A DNA stretch of 57,936 nt. Source: Paracoccus sp. (in: a-proteobacteria) (GTDB lineage Bacteria; Pseudomonadota; Alphaproteobacteria; Rhodobacterales; Rhodobacteraceae). The stretch lies in the NCBI GenBank assembly GCA_030538425.1, contig JAUNTZ010000016.1:1-57936 (forward strand), written 5' to 3'. Both the position numbers and the translations under genes were made by a program. Below the pieces are notes generated by a model. That model searched no databases. It had not been told where the DNA came from and was given only the letters and a program-made list of their open reading frames with translations. The number at the start of each line of letters is the position of its first letter. Position 1 is the stretch's first letter. Shown in pieces: positions 17,326 through 26,282 of the stretch.

Positions 17326-18770
17326 GCGCAATCCTCGGTCCGGCGGCTCAGCCGCGTCTGTTCGCCCGATTGTTCCAGCCAAAAGCGCCGGATCAGGTTG
17401 GCGGCGACGGTCGCGCGATAGGCGGCACTGGCGCGCATGTCGCTGAGCGGTTCGAAATCGCGCGACAGGGCGCGGGCGGCGGCCTCAAAGCTTTCGGCGC
17501 TGAGCGGGGCACAGGTCAGCGCGGCCTCGGCAGATGCGGCGCGTTTGGGGGTGCCGGCCATGCCGCCAAAGGCGATGCGGGCGGTCGTGATGCGCCCGGC
17601 CTCAAGGGTCAGCGCAATGGCGCAGGCGACCGATGTGATGTCGGAATGCGCGCGTTTTGAGACTTTATAGGCGGCCAGCAGCTGACCGTTGATGCGCGGA
17701 ATCACGATGGTTTCGACGAACTCACCGGCGGCGCGGTCCTGTTTGCCGTAGTCGATGAAAAACCGCTCAAGCGGGATCTCGCGCCGCCTGTCGCCATGGC
17801 GCAGCACCAGCCGCGCGCCCAACGCAATCAGCAGGGGCGGCGTGTCTCCGATCGGTGAGCCATTGGCGATATTTCCGCCGATCGTGCCCATGGCACGGAC
17901 CTGCCAGCCGCCGATTCGCAGCCAGTAATCGCGCAGCTGAGGGAAAGCCGCGGCAAGGATCGGGCCCGCCTCGGCATAGGTCACGCCCGCGCCGATGCGG
18001 ATCTCATCCTCGGTCTGGGTGATGTCTTTCATCAGATGGTTAATGAAAATCGCGGGCGAAATGTCGCGCAGGAATTTCGTGATCCAAAGCCCGACATCGG
18101 TCGCCCCGGCAACCACGATCGCCTTGGGCTCTGCGGCATAGATCCGGGCGAAATCATCGGTATCGGCGGGGATGATCACCCGGTCCGAGCCGCGAGACAG
18201 CGCGATGCGATGGCGCGGGATGGCCGCAAGTGCGGCGCGGATACGGTCGCGTTCAAGCCTCAGCGCATCGCTTGCCTGACCGCCCTCCCGCGCTGCCGCC
18301 TGCGCCGCGCGGATGATCGGCGCGTAGCCGGTGCAGCGGCATAGATTGCCCTGAAGCGCGGTCTCAATCTGCGCCTCGCTTGGCGCGTCATGCCGCATCC
18401 ACAGCGCATAAAGCGCCATGACGATGCCCGGCGTGCAAAAGCCGCATTGGCTGGCGTGATGATCGACCATGGCGCGTTGCACCGGGTGAAGCCCGCCGCC
18501 CTCGCCGCGCAGATGCTCGATGGTGACGATATGGGTCGCGTGAAGCGAACCCATCAGTCGGATGCAGGCATTGACCGGCTCATAGATAAGGCGGCCGTCG
18601 TGAAGCCTGCCGACCAGAACCGTGCAGGCCCCGCAATCACCCTCGGCGCAGCCTTCCTTGGTGCCGGTCAGGCGGCGGTTGAGGCGCAGATAGTCCAGCA
18701 AGGTGTCGCGCCCGCCGATCTCTTGCAGGGTGACCGCGCTGTCATTGAGCAAAAATTGCAAGCCCGCCAT
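17322..18770 (-). CDS. xdhA: xanthine dehydrogenase FAD and iron-sulfur subunit
   Basis: The 482-residue subunit has a plant-type 2Fe-2S cluster near the N-terminus (KEGCAEGDCGACTV), a second alpha-helical 2Fe-2S domain (ASQCGFCTPG and GNLCRCTGY), and an FAD domain with VAGATDVGLWITK and MGTIGGNIANGSPIGD. Electrons pass from the Mo centre of XdhB through these clusters to FAD and NAD+. It is the promoter-proximal xdh gene and lies 62 bases after puuD on the same strand. Confidence 0.95.
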   Translation of the reverse strand: MAGLQFLLNDSAVTLQEIGGRDTLLDYLRLNRRLTGTKEGCAEGDCGACTVLVGRLHDGRLIYEPVNACIRLMGSLHATHIVTIEHLRGEGGGLHPVQRAMVDHHASQCGFCTPGIVMALYALWMRHDAPSEAQIETALQGNLCRCTGYAPIIRAAQAAAREGGQASDALRLERDRIRAALAAIPRHRIALSRGSDRVIIPADTDDFARIYAAEPKAIVVAGATDVGLWITKFLRDISPAIFINHLMKDITQTEDEIRIGAGVTYAEAGPILAAAFPQLRDYWLRIGGWQVRAMGTIGGNIANGSPIGDTPPLLIALGARLVLRHGDRRREIPLERFFIDYGKQDRAAGEFVETIVIPRINGQLLAAYKVSKRAHSDITSVACAIALTLEAGRITTARIAFGGMAGTPKRAASAEAALTCAPLSAESFEAAARALSRDFEPLSDMRASAAYRATVAANLIRRFWLEQSGEQTRLSRRTEDCA

Positions 18771-18832
18771 GGCGCCCCCTCATGCCGCTTGGGCCGATGG
18801 TCGCGAAAATGTCGCGCCGATACAAGCCCGTC

Positions 18833-20086
18833 CTATCGCGCGGCCAACTGGCGGGCGGTTGCCTCGCGATACCAGCGGATGATCGCGTCACGCTCGGCCG
18901 CGTCCATATAGGTGAGATTGGCGGGCGGCATGGCGGTGGTGAGGCCCGCTTGCAGGTAGATCTCACGGGCATGGCGGGCGATATCGGCTTGAGTTTCAAG
19001 GTAGATCCCGCGCGGCGCATGATAAAGGCCGGGATAATAGGTCTCACGGGCGTGGCACATGGAGCAGCGGGCCAGCACCGCCGCCTCAACCTCCGCGAAG
19101 CCGGGCGAGGTGGCGAAGCGCGCCTCAGAGGCGGTCAGGGCGCGGGGCTCAGGCCCTGCGCCGCTGCCCCCGCGCAGACCCGCCGATGACAGCGCGATGA
19201 TCGCGAGAGATAGCAGCGCCGCGAGTGCCCAACACCACCACAAATAGCCCTTTCCCGCATGCATCGAGTTGAAAAAATGCCGGATCGTCACCCCGATCAG
19301 GAACACCAAGGCGGCAATCAACCAATTGTATTCGCTGGCAAAGGCAAGCGGATAGTGGTTCGAGAGCATCAGGAACAGGACCGGCAGGGTCAGATAATTG
19401 TTATGCGTCGAACGCAGCTTGGCGATGCGGCCATATTTGGGGTCCGGCACCCGCCCGGCCTTCAGATCGGCCACCACGATCTTCTGATTGGGGATGATGA
19501 TCAGAAACACGTTGGCGGTCATAATCGTCGCGGTCAGCGCGCCCAGATGCAGCAGAGCCGCCCGGCCGGTAAAAACCTGCGTATAAGCCCAGCCCGTCGC
19601 GACCAGAGCCACAAACAGCACCAGCATCAGCACGGTCGGACGCGCCGCCAGAGCTGAGCGGCAAAGCCCGTCATAGACCAGCCAGCCAAGGCCGAGCGAT
19701 GCCGCCGAGATCGCAACCGCCTGCCAGACGGCCAGATCGGCTCGGGCGGGGTCGATGAGGAAAAGCTCGGCCCCGGCCCAATAGACAACCGCCAGCAGCG
19801 CCGCGCCCGACAGCCATGTCGCATAGCTTTCCCATTTGAACCATGTCAGATGCTCGGGCAGGCGCTCAGGCGCAACCAAGAACTTGCGAATCTGGTAAAA
19901 GCCGCCGCCATGAACCTGCCATTCCTCACCATGAGCGCCGGGCGGCAGATCCTCGGCGCGTCGCAGGCCAAGGTCCAGGGCGATGAAATAAAACGACGAT
20001 CCGATCCAGGCGATGGCCGTGATCACATGCAGCCAGCGCAAGCCGAAGGCCAGCCATTCCCAGAGGATCACGGGGTCGAGCATCAT
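18833..20086 (-). CDS. puuD: membrane-bound urate hydroxylase with C-terminal cytochrome c (PuuD)
   Basis: The 417-residue protein has eight or more predicted membrane helices (LRWLHVITAIAWIGSSFYFI near the N-terminus) containing conserved His, then a periplasmic cytochrome c tail with haem motif CSMCHARE and a distal Met in AMPPANLTYM. This is the PuuD architecture that oxidises urate to 5-hydroxyisourate through the respiratory chain instead of making hydrogen peroxide. The start may be the ATG at 20086 or the next at 20083, just past the uraH stop. It sits between uraH and xdhA, exactly between its substrate-making and product-using enzymes. Confidence 0.93.
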   Translation of the reverse strand: MMLDPVILWEWLAFGLRWLHVITAIAWIGSSFYFIALDLGLRRAEDLPPGAHGEEWQVHGGGFYQIRKFLVAPERLPEHLTWFKWESYATWLSGAALLAVVYWAGAELFLIDPARADLAVWQAVAISAASLGLGWLVYDGLCRSALAARPTVLMLVLFVALVATGWAYTQVFTGRAALLHLGALTATIMTANVFLIIIPNQKIVVADLKAGRVPDPKYGRIAKLRSTHNNYLTLPVLFLMLSNHYPLAFASEYNWLIAALVFLIGVTIRHFFNSMHAGKGYLWWCWALAALLSLAIIALSSAGLRGGSGAGPEPRALTASEARFATSPGFAEVEAAVLARCSMCHARETYYPGLYHAPRGIYLETQADIARHAREIYLQAGLTTAMPPANLTYMDAAERDAIIRWYREATARQLAAR

Positions 20087-20087
20087 C

Positions 20088-20441
20088 CTAGCTGCCCCGA
20101 TAGGTCGAATAGCCAAAGGGTGAGATCAACAGCGGGACGTGATAGTGATCCGCCTGCGACATGCCAAAGCGAATCGGGATCACGTCAAGAAAACGCGGGC
20201 TTTCGGGCGCGACCCCGGTTGCGTCAAGCCAAGCGCCTGCGTGAAATTCCAGCTCATAAATGCCGGGCGCAAAGCCGGCCTCGGGCAGGATATGCTGATC
20301 GGTGCGGCCATCGGCATTGCTGCGCATCCGCGCCAGCTCAACCCGAGCGGCACCGTCCAGCCGGAACAGCACGATCTCCATCCCCGCAGCGGGGCGGCCC
20401 CGTGCCGTATCCAGAACATGAGTTGTCAGCCAGCCCGCCAT
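20088..20441 (-). CDS. uraH: 5-hydroxyisourate hydrolase (transthyretin-like)
   Basis: The 117-residue protein starts at the ATG at 20441, behind a GAAGGGGG ribosome site; the longer frame from 20489 is not needed. It shows GWLTTHVLDTARG at the N-terminus, the internal HYHVPLLISPFGYSTY and the C-terminal YRGS that defines the family. It hydrolyses 5-hydroxyisourate to OHCU after PuuD. The OHCU decarboxylase and allantoin genes are not in the window. Confidence 0.95.
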   Translation of the reverse strand: MAGWLTTHVLDTARGRPAAGMEIVLFRLDGAARVELARMRSNADGRTDQHILPEAGFAPGIYELEFHAGAWLDATGVAPESPRFLDVIPIRFGMSQADHYHVPLLISPFGYSTYRGS

Positions 20442-20490
20442 GCCGCCCCCTTCGCCGATTCGCAGATCCGGTCCGCGCCAATCTGGCACA

Positions 20491-20517
20491 CCGGGTTTAA
20501 CATCGCGTTAAAACCGG
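20491..20517. promoter_or_regulatory. 11-bp inverted repeat between hom and uraH
   Basis: CCGGGTTTAAC and GTTAAAACCGG pair with one mismatch around ATCGC. It is 16 bases past the hom stop and 50 bases before the uraH start, both on the minus strand. It lacks a T tract, so it could be a weak hom terminator or an operator of the purine operon. Confidence 0.45.
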
Positions 20518-20532
20518 TGGGGAGGCAAGGGG

Positions 20533-21819
20533 TCAGACCTCTTCGATGCGCAGCTCGACCGGGTCTTCGGCGATCACGCCGGTTTTCGGCAGGGCCGCGA
20601 TGGCGTGGTCGATGGCGTCGGGCGTGGTCTTATGGGTCACGATTAGCACCGGCGCGGGGCCCGTCTCATGGTCATATTGGCGCATCCGGTGGATCGAGAT
20701 CCCCGCATCGCCCAGAACCTGCGCCACCTTGGCAAGCGCGCCGGGCTTGTCCAGCAGCGACAGGCGCAGATAATAGGCGGCGGGCACGGCGGTGCGGGCC
20801 GCGACCGGGCTTTGCAGATCTGTGGCGGGCTGGCCAAAGACCGGCATGCGCACGCCGCGCGCGACCTCGATCACGTCGGACATGACCGCGCTTGCGGTCG
20901 GGCCTTCGCCCGCGCCGGCGCCGCGCAGCACGATCTGGCCCACGCTGTCACCCTCGACCACCACCATATTCGTGCCGCCCTCCAACTGGCCAAGCGGGCT
21001 GTCGGCGGGCACCAGACAGGGCGACATGCGCTGTTCCAGCCCCCGCGCGGTCATCTGCGCGATGCCCAGCAGCTTGATGCGATAGCCCATGTCGCGGGCG
21101 CGGCGGATGTCGTCGATGCTGATCCGCTCGATCCCCTCGATCTCGACGCCCTCAAACGAGACCCGCGTGCCAAAGCCAAGCGAGGCGAGGATGGCCAGCT
21201 TGTGGCTGGCGTCGATGCCGCCCACGTCAAGGGTCGGGTCGGCCTCAAGATAGCCCAGCTGGCGGGCCTCTTCGAAGACGTCGGCATAGGGCAGACCGCC
21301 GCTTTCCATGCGAGTGAGGATATAATTGCAGGTGCCGTTCATCACCCCCATGATCCGGGTGATCTGGTTGCCTGCCAGCGACTCCGTCATGGTCTTGATG
21401 ATCGGAATGCCGCCCGCCACGGCGGCCTCAAAGCGCAGAAGCGCACCGTTTTCCTCAGCCATTTCAGCGAGTTCCTGGCCGTGCATCGCCAGAAGCGCCT
21501 TGTTCGCGGTGATCACGTCCTTACCCGCCCGCAGCGCCGCCTCAACAGAGGCGCGCGCCACGCCCTCATCGCCGCCGACCAGTTCGAGATAGACATCCAC
21601 CTCATCGCTTGTCGCCACCGCCATCGGATCGTCAAGCCAGGCATAGCCCGACAGATCGGCATCGCGGTTCTTCATCCGGTCGCGGGCGGTCACGGCGGTG
21701 ATGGCGACCGGACGGCCCGAGCGCGCCGCAATCAGATCGGCATGTTTCTGGATGATCTTGACGACACCGATCCCGACAGTGCCAAGCCCGGCGATGCCAA
21801 GGCGGAGGGGGGCGGACAT
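20533..21819 (-). CDS. hom: homoserine dehydrogenase
   Basis: The 428-residue enzyme starts at the ATG at 21819 with AGAGGAACTC in front. It has the NAD(P) motif GIAGLGTVGIGVVKII, the catalytic region GVMNGTCNYILTRM and ATDVGGIDA-like DPTLDVGGIDASHKLAIL, and a C-terminal ACT domain (SLLDKPGALAKVAQVLGDAG). It reduces aspartate semialdehyde to homoserine for threonine, methionine and isoleucine. The ACT domain suggests threonine feedback. Confidence 0.95.
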   Translation of the reverse strand: MSAPLRLGIAGLGTVGIGVVKIIQKHADLIAARSGRPVAITAVTARDRMKNRDADLSGYAWLDDPMAVATSDEVDVYLELVGGDEGVARASVEAALRAGKDVITANKALLAMHGQELAEMAEENGALLRFEAAVAGGIPIIKTMTESLAGNQITRIMGVMNGTCNYILTRMESGGLPYADVFEEARQLGYLEADPTLDVGGIDASHKLAILASLGFGTRVSFEGVEIEGIERISIDDIRRARDMGYRIKLLGIAQMTARGLEQRMSPCLVPADSPLGQLEGGTNMVVVEGDSVGQIVLRGAGAGEGPTASAVMSDVIEVARGVRMPVFGQPATDLQSPVAARTAVPAAYYLRLSLLDKPGALAKVAQVLGDAGISIHRMRQYDHETGPAPVLIVTHKTTPDAIDHAIAALPKTGVIAEDPVELRIEEV

Positions 21820-21893
21820 GAGTTCCTCTTGCGTTAATCGCGAAACTGTTAACGCAGGGCAGGCGGCGTTGCAATGCGGCCCGAGCGGGCTGT

Positions 21894-22403
21894 TCAGCCG
21901 TCGATGCCCGGCCATTCGCCCGCGATGCCGGTCTGGCGCATGATCGCGACGATCCGGGCGGCGACGGCCAGCGTGTCGTCATGGATCGCGCCGATCTCGG
22001 CCACGCTCAGCGTCGAGGGCCATTTCTCGCCCTTTGTGTTGAGAAAACGCGGCTGCCAGACGCCCGGCTGATCACTGGGCCACCATGAGGCATGGCAGAG
22101 CAGGTTGCGGTTGCGACGGATCGCCGCAAGCGGGTCTTGCAGCGCGAGTCGCGTCTTTCGATCGGGCAGGGCGGCCAGAAATTGCTCAATCAGGGTGCCA
22201 AGCGTATCGTCAGCCACATCGCTCATCCGGGCGAGCCAGCGTTGGATCTGCTCTTCGGTTGGGGTCTCGCCCAGATTGTCGCGGGTGAGCGCATAAATCG
22301 CGCGTTTCAGCGCCTCTTCCAGAAAGCCGAAGCCCGCCACCGCATGGCCGATAGCCGCGGCGAAATCATCGGGCAGGCGGTCAGGGGCGCGAGAGATGGA
22401 CAT
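21894..22403 (-). CDS. hypothetical protein with a possible HEPN RX4H motif
   Basis: The 169-residue protein is predicted to be largely helical. The N-terminal helix GHAVAGFGFLEEALKRAIYA and the central IRRNRNLLCHASW are its most conserved-looking parts. R99-N-L-L-C-H104 fits the RX4-6H pattern of HEPN ribonuclease-type domains, and the Asn next to Arg is also common there. It has no membrane segment. It stands alone on the minus strand, with about 75 bases between its stop and the hom start. Family membership is inference from one motif; I do not recognise a named family. Confidence 0.6.
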   Translation of the reverse strand: MSISRAPDRLPDDFAAAIGHAVAGFGFLEEALKRAIYALTRDNLGETPTEEQIQRWLARMSDVADDTLGTLIEQFLAALPDRKTRLALQDPLAAIRRNRNLLCHASWWPSDQPGVWQPRFLNTKGEKWPSTLSVAEIGAIHDDTLAVAARIVAIMRQTGIAGEWPGIDG

Positions 22404-22559
22404 GCGTTTACCTTGATGAACGCGCCCAGACTAGCGCGGCGCAAGGGGGCTGTCTGCCCCCTCTGGCCTGCGGGTATTCGCGGGCAGGGGGCAACGCTGA
22501 TCAGCCAAGAGCGCGCTTAGTGGGGCGGGCGCGCCTCAAGCCATTGCAGGGCGGCAAGT

Positions 22560-22628
22560 GGGCGCTCAACGCCCGCAGGCAAGCACCCGAACAGCCGCCA
22601 CAAAGCGCGGGTGCTTCGTGGCGGCTGT
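22560..22628. other. overlapping stem-loops beyond the methylmalonyl-CoA mutase gene
   Basis: Stem A is ACAGCCGCCACAAAGC (22591-22606) with GCTTCGTGGCGGCTGT (22613-22628), 15 of 16 paired. Stem B is AAGCACCCG (22581-22589) with CGGGTGCTT (22608-22616), perfect. A and B share bases 22608-22616 and so exclude each other. A small third hairpin (GGGCG/CGCCC, 22560-22574) lies beyond. There is no T tract. Probably the end of the mutase transcript. Confidence 0.6.
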
Positions 22629-22658
22629 CTGTTGTTGCGCGCCCGACAGGCGGTCAGC

Positions 22659-24800
22659 TCAGCTCTGCGCCTCGCGGATCAGGCGGAGAATATCGGCGGC
22701 GGCGGCGGGGATGTTGGTGCCGGGGCCGAAGATTGCCTTGACGCCCGCGTCGCGCAGATAGTCGTAATCCTGTTGCGGGATCACGCCGCCGCAGATGACC
22801 AGAATATCGCCCGCGCCTTGGGCCCTCAGCGCCTCGATCAGTTTCGGGGCCAGGGTCTTGTGACCGGCGGCCTGAGAGCTGATGCCGACGACATGGACAT
22901 CATTGTCGATGGCGTCCTGCGCGGCCTCTTCGGGGGTCTGGAACAGCGGCCCCACATCCACGTCGAAGCCGATATCGGCGAAGGCGGTCGCGATGACCTT
23001 GGCGCCCCGGTCATGGCCGTCCTGACCCATTTTCACCACCAGCATGCGCGGGCGGCGGCCCTCGGCCTCGGCAAAGGCGTCCACGTCGCGCTGAATCTGC
23101 GCGAAGCCCTCATCGCCCTCATAGGCCGCGCCGTAAACCCCGGCCAAAGTCTTCACCTCGGCGCGGTGGCGGCCGAATTCGTCTTCCATCGCCATGCTGA
23201 TTTCCCCAACAGTTGCACGGGCGCGGGCGGCCTCGACGGCGGCCTCCAGCAGGTTGCCACCCTCGCGCGCGCGGCGGGTGAGTTCGGCCAAGGCGGCCTG
23301 ACAGGCGGCCTCATCGCGGCTCTCGCGGATCTTCGTGAGCCGGGCGATCTGGCTGTCGCGGACCTTGACGTTATCAATGTCCAGAATGTCGATCGGGTCC
23401 TCTTTCTCCTTGCGGTATTTGTTGACGCCGACGATCACTTCCTCGCCCCGGTCGATCATCGCCTGACGCCGCGCCGCCGTCTCTTCGATGCGCAGCTTGG
23501 GCATGCCGGTGGCCACGGCCTTGGTCATGCCGCCCATCTCTTCGACCTCTTCGATCAGCTTCCATGCCTCATCGGCCAGCTGGGCGGTCAGCGTCTCAAT
23601 ATAATAAGAGCCCGCCAGCGGATCGACGACATGGGTGATGCCGGTTTCCTCTTGCAGGATCAGCTGCGTGTTGCGGGCGATCCGGGCGCTGAACTCGGTG
23701 GGCAGCGCAATCGCCTCATCAAGCGCGTTGGTATGCAGGCTTTGCGTGCCGCCCAAAGCCGCCGACATCGCCTCATATGCGGTGCGGATCACGTTGTTAT
23801 AGGGGTCCTGTTCCTGCAAGCTGACGCCCGAGGTCTGGCAATGCGTGCGCAGCATCAGGCTGCTGTCTTTCTTGGGGTTGAACTCGGACATGATGCGGTG
23901 CCACAGCAGACGCGCCGCCCGCAATTTCGCGATCTCCATGAAGAAATTCATGCCAATCGCGAAAAAGAACGACAGACGGCCCGCGAATTTGTCCACATCC
24001 ATGCCGGCAGACAGCGCCGCGCGCACATATTCGCGGCCATCCGCCAAAGTATAGGCCAGTTCCTGCACCAGATTGGCCCCGGCCTCTTGCATATGATAGC
24101 CGGAGATCGAGATGGAGTTGAATTTCGGCATCTCGTTCGAGGTGTATTCGATAATATCCGCGATGATCCGCATCGAGGGCTCGGGCGGATAGATATAAGT
24201 GTTCCGCACCATGAACTCTTTGAGAATATCGTTCTGGATGGTGCCGGACAAGACGCTGCGATCGTGACCCTGTTCCTCGCCGGTGACGATGAAATTCGCC
24301 AGAATCGGGATCACCGCGCCGTTCATCGTCATCGAGACCGAGACCTGATCAAGCGGGATGCCGTCGAACAGGACCTTCATATCCTCAACCGAATCAATCG
24401 CCACGCCTGCCTTGCCGACATCGCCCACCACGCGCGGATGGTCGCTGTCATAGCCGCGATGGGTGGCCAGATCGAAGGCCACGGAAACGCCCTGCTGACC
24501 GGCGGCCAAGGCGCGGCGATAGAAGGCGTTTGATTCCTCGGCGGTCGAAAAACCGGCATATTGGCGGATCGTCCAGGGGCGGCCCGCATACATGGTCGCG
24601 CGGGGGCCTCGGGTGAAGGGCGCAAGCCCCGGCAGGGTGCCCAGATGGTCCAGCCCCTCGGTATCGGCCTCGGTATAAAGCGGCTTGACGGTGATTCCCT
24701 CCAGCGTGTCCCAGTTCAGGCTGTCAGGCTCGCGGCCCTTGAGTTCCTTGCTGGCAAGGCTTTTCCACTGGTCAAGCTGTGGTTTTTCATATGTCGTCAT
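22659..24800 (-). CDS. scpA: methylmalonyl-CoA mutase
   Basis: The 713-residue enzyme has the full single-chain architecture: substrate barrel ([39 protein letters not shown]) and a C-terminal cobalamin-binding domain ([19 protein letters not shown] with the cobalt-ligating His, then [15 protein letters not shown] and [10 protein letters not shown]). It isomerises (R)-methylmalonyl-CoA to succinyl-CoA with adenosylcobalamin, the last step of propionyl-CoA assimilation after PccAB. GGAAAGGACTT precedes the ATG at 24800. Epimerase and MeaB chaperone genes are not nearby. Confidence 0.96.
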   Translation of the reverse strand: MTTYEKPQLDQWKSLASKELKGREPDSLNWDTLEGITVKPLYTEADTEGLDHLGTLPGLAPFTRGPRATMYAGRPWTIRQYAGFSTAEESNAFYRRALAAGQQGVSVAFDLATHRGYDSDHPRVVGDVGKAGVAIDSVEDMKVLFDGIPLDQVSVSMTMNGAVIPILANFIVTGEEQGHDRSVLSGTIQNDILKEFMVRNTYIYPPEPSMRIIADIIEYTSNEMPKFNSISISGYHMQEAGANLVQELAYTLADGREYVRAALSAGMDVDKFAGRLSFFFAIGMNFFMEIAKLRAARLLWHRIMSEFNPKKDSSLMLRTHCQTSGVSLQEQDPYNNVIRTAYEAMSAALGGTQSLHTNALDEAIALPTEFSARIARNTQLILQEETGITHVVDPLAGSYYIETLTAQLADEAWKLIEEVEEMGGMTKAVATGMPKLRIEETAARRQAMIDRGEEVIVGVNKYRKEKEDPIDILDIDNVKVRDSQIARLTKIRESRDEAACQAALAELTRRAREGGNLLEAAVEAARARATVGEISMAMEDEFGRHRAEVKTLAGVYGAAYEGDEGFAQIQRDVDAFAEAEGRRPRMLVVKMGQDGHDRGAKVIATAFADIGFDVDVGPLFQTPEEAAQDAIDNDVHVVGISSQAAGHKTLAPKLIEALRAQGAGDILVICGGVIPQQDYDYLRDAGVKAIFGPGTNIPAAAADILRLIREAQS

Positions 24801-24825
24801 GGCAAGTCCTTTCCGAACGGGCGCA

Positions 24826-24846
24826 TTGCCCTATATCTTAGGGCAA
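24826..24846. promoter_or_regulatory. palindrome between scpA and the divergent DUF4174 gene
   Basis: TTGCCCTA and TAGGGCAA are perfect 8-base arms around TATCT, centred in the only 57 bases separating two divergent genes. Any promoter for either gene must overlap it, so it is a good operator candidate. No regulator is assigned. Confidence 0.5.
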
Positions 24847-24857
24847 AAGAGGAGCGG

Positions 24858-25391
24858 ATGAAGAAAACTCTGATAGTGATGGCCGCTTTTGCGGTGGCGG
24901 CGATGGGCTCGGGGCGCTCGGACGCGCCGCCCGCGCGCGAACGCGTGAACCCGCCTTCGGCCGCCGAGGTCAGCGCCCGCCAGGAGGCCGCAGGGGGGGC
25001 GGTGCCAGAGGCGCGCCCGGTGGCGGCTCTGGTGGTCCACGACGCCGCCGAGGTCGCGCCCGAGGATTTTCTCTGGACTGCCCGGCCCGTCGTGGTCTTT
25101 GCCGATACCGCCGATGATCCGGCCTTCGTCGAACAGATGCGGATGCTGCGCGAGGCGCCGGGCCTTCTGTTGGAACGCGATGTGGTGGTGGTCACCGATA
25201 CCAACCCGGCGGGCGCCGGGGTCTGGCGCGGCAATCTGCGCCCGCGCGGCTTTTCGCTGGTGGTGATCGACAAGGACGGTGAGGTGAAACAGCGCAAGCC
25301 CTCACCCTGGAGCGTGCGGGAAATCTCACGCGCGATTGACCGTTTCCAGTTGCGGCGGCAGGAAATCGGGCGGGCGGGCGTCTTGCCGTGA
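24858..25391 (+). CDS. DUF4174 domain-containing exported protein
   Basis: The 177-residue protein starts at the ATG at 24858 after GAGGAGC. A Sec signal (MKKTLIVMAAFAVAAMGS) is followed by a Pro/Ala-rich linker. The DUF4174 domain runs from about residue 75: ARPVVVFADTADDPAFVEQM, ERDVVVVTDTNP, LRPRGFSLVVIDKDGEVKQR and the ending REISRAIDRFQLRRQEI. It has a thioredoxin-like look but no CxxC. The function of DUF4174 is unknown. It is divergent from scpA. Confidence 0.85.
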   Translation: MKKTLIVMAAFAVAAMGSGRSDAPPARERVNPPSAAEVSARQEAAGGAVPEARPVAALVVHDAAEVAPEDFLWTARPVVVFADTADDPAFVEQMRMLREAPGLLLERDVVVVTDTNPAGAGVWRGNLRPRGFSLVVIDKDGEVKQRKPSPWSVREISRAIDRFQLRRQEIGRAGVLP

Positions 25392-25442
25392 TTGATTTTC
25401 GCGCAGATTGGGCCCATATTGGGCTGAACAAAGGGGTTCATC

Positions 25443-25628
25443 ATGCGCCAGTCACCCGCCATCCGCGCCTCGCGCCCGCTGCGTAAGCCTGCTCTTGGGG
25501 CCAAAAAGCCCGCGATCCGCGCGCCGCGGCTGGATGCGGAGGCGCGGGCCGAGTTTCTGGCTGAGCTGGAACGCCGCATGGGGGTCAAACCGATTCTGGG
25601 CCGGACGGGGATGCGTCCGGGCTATTGA
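25443..25628 (+). CDS. small basic hypothetical protein
   Basis: The 61-residue product is rich in Arg, Lys and Pro at the N-terminus and has one amphipathic helix (AEARAEFLAELERRMGV). AAAGGGG lies before the ATG, and it follows the DUF4174 gene by 51 bases on the same strand. Its last 44 bases overlap the convergent gene at 25585. I see no family, so it may or may not be expressed. Confidence 0.45.
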   Translation: MRQSPAIRASRPLRKPALGAKKPAIRAPRLDAEARAEFLAELERRMGVKPILGRTGMRPGY

Positions 25629-26175
25629 GGGCGGGGCTCTTGGTGCCGTCCTGATTGGCCACGATGGCGGCCAGAACCTGCTGGCCCAGCTCTAACGCCT
25701 CGATCCGCAGCGCGATATAATCGAGATAAAGCGCCGAGGCGCGCTCTGCCCCGATCTTTTCCACATCCACAGCCCGCAGGTCCGAAATCGCCGCCCCGAT
25801 GCGGTGCAACTGCGTGTAATAGAGAATGATCGGGTCGATCGTGTCGCGCGGCAGGACGTGAATATCCTTGAGAATCGCGCGGAACACGGCGTCATTGGCC
25901 TCGGTCGGGATGGTCGGGAAAAACCCGGGCTCGGTCTCGATCCGGGTCGCGATCTCATCGCCGTAGCTTTCCAGATCGTCGCGCATCAGCGCGCTGACAT
26001 AGGCGCGGATCTCGGCAAACAAAGCGCGCTGCACATCGCGCACCCGCTCCGCCCGAAGCGCCGCCTCACGCCGCCGGTTCTGGAAATGAACGACCCACCA
26101 GCCCGCCACAACGAACAGCCCGGCGATGAGTGCCTGCTGCGCGGGGGGCGAAAGATAGGGGTCGAGCGGGGGCAT
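25585..26175 (-). CDS. hypothetical single-pass membrane protein
   Basis: The 196-residue protein (start at MPPLDPYLSPP; the frame extends a further 19 codons) has one N-terminal membrane helix (IAGLFVVAGWWVVHFQ) followed by a basic coiled-coil-like helix (RRREAALRAERVRDVQRALF) and a mostly helical domain with ILYYTQLHRIG. The tail is disordered. The function is unknown. It lies about 107 bases downstream of pccA on the same strand and may be cotranscribed with it. Confidence 0.65.
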   Translation of the reverse strand: MPPLDPYLSPPAQQALIAGLFVVAGWWVVHFQNRRREAALRAERVRDVQRALFAEIRAYVSALMRDDLESYGDEIATRIETEPGFFPTIPTEANDAVFRAILKDIHVLPRDTIDPIILYYTQLHRIGAAISDLRAVDVEKIGAERASALYLDYIALRIEALELGQQVLAAIVANQDGTKSPALNSPDASPSGPESV

Positions 26176-26282
26176 ATCGGCTAACGCGGCGCAGTGAGGT
26201 TTGCAGCGGGCCACGCGTCGCAGCGGAACCATTGCCCCGCTGCTGCGTCAGGCGCCACGACATGAAGCCTTCGAGGCATGGC

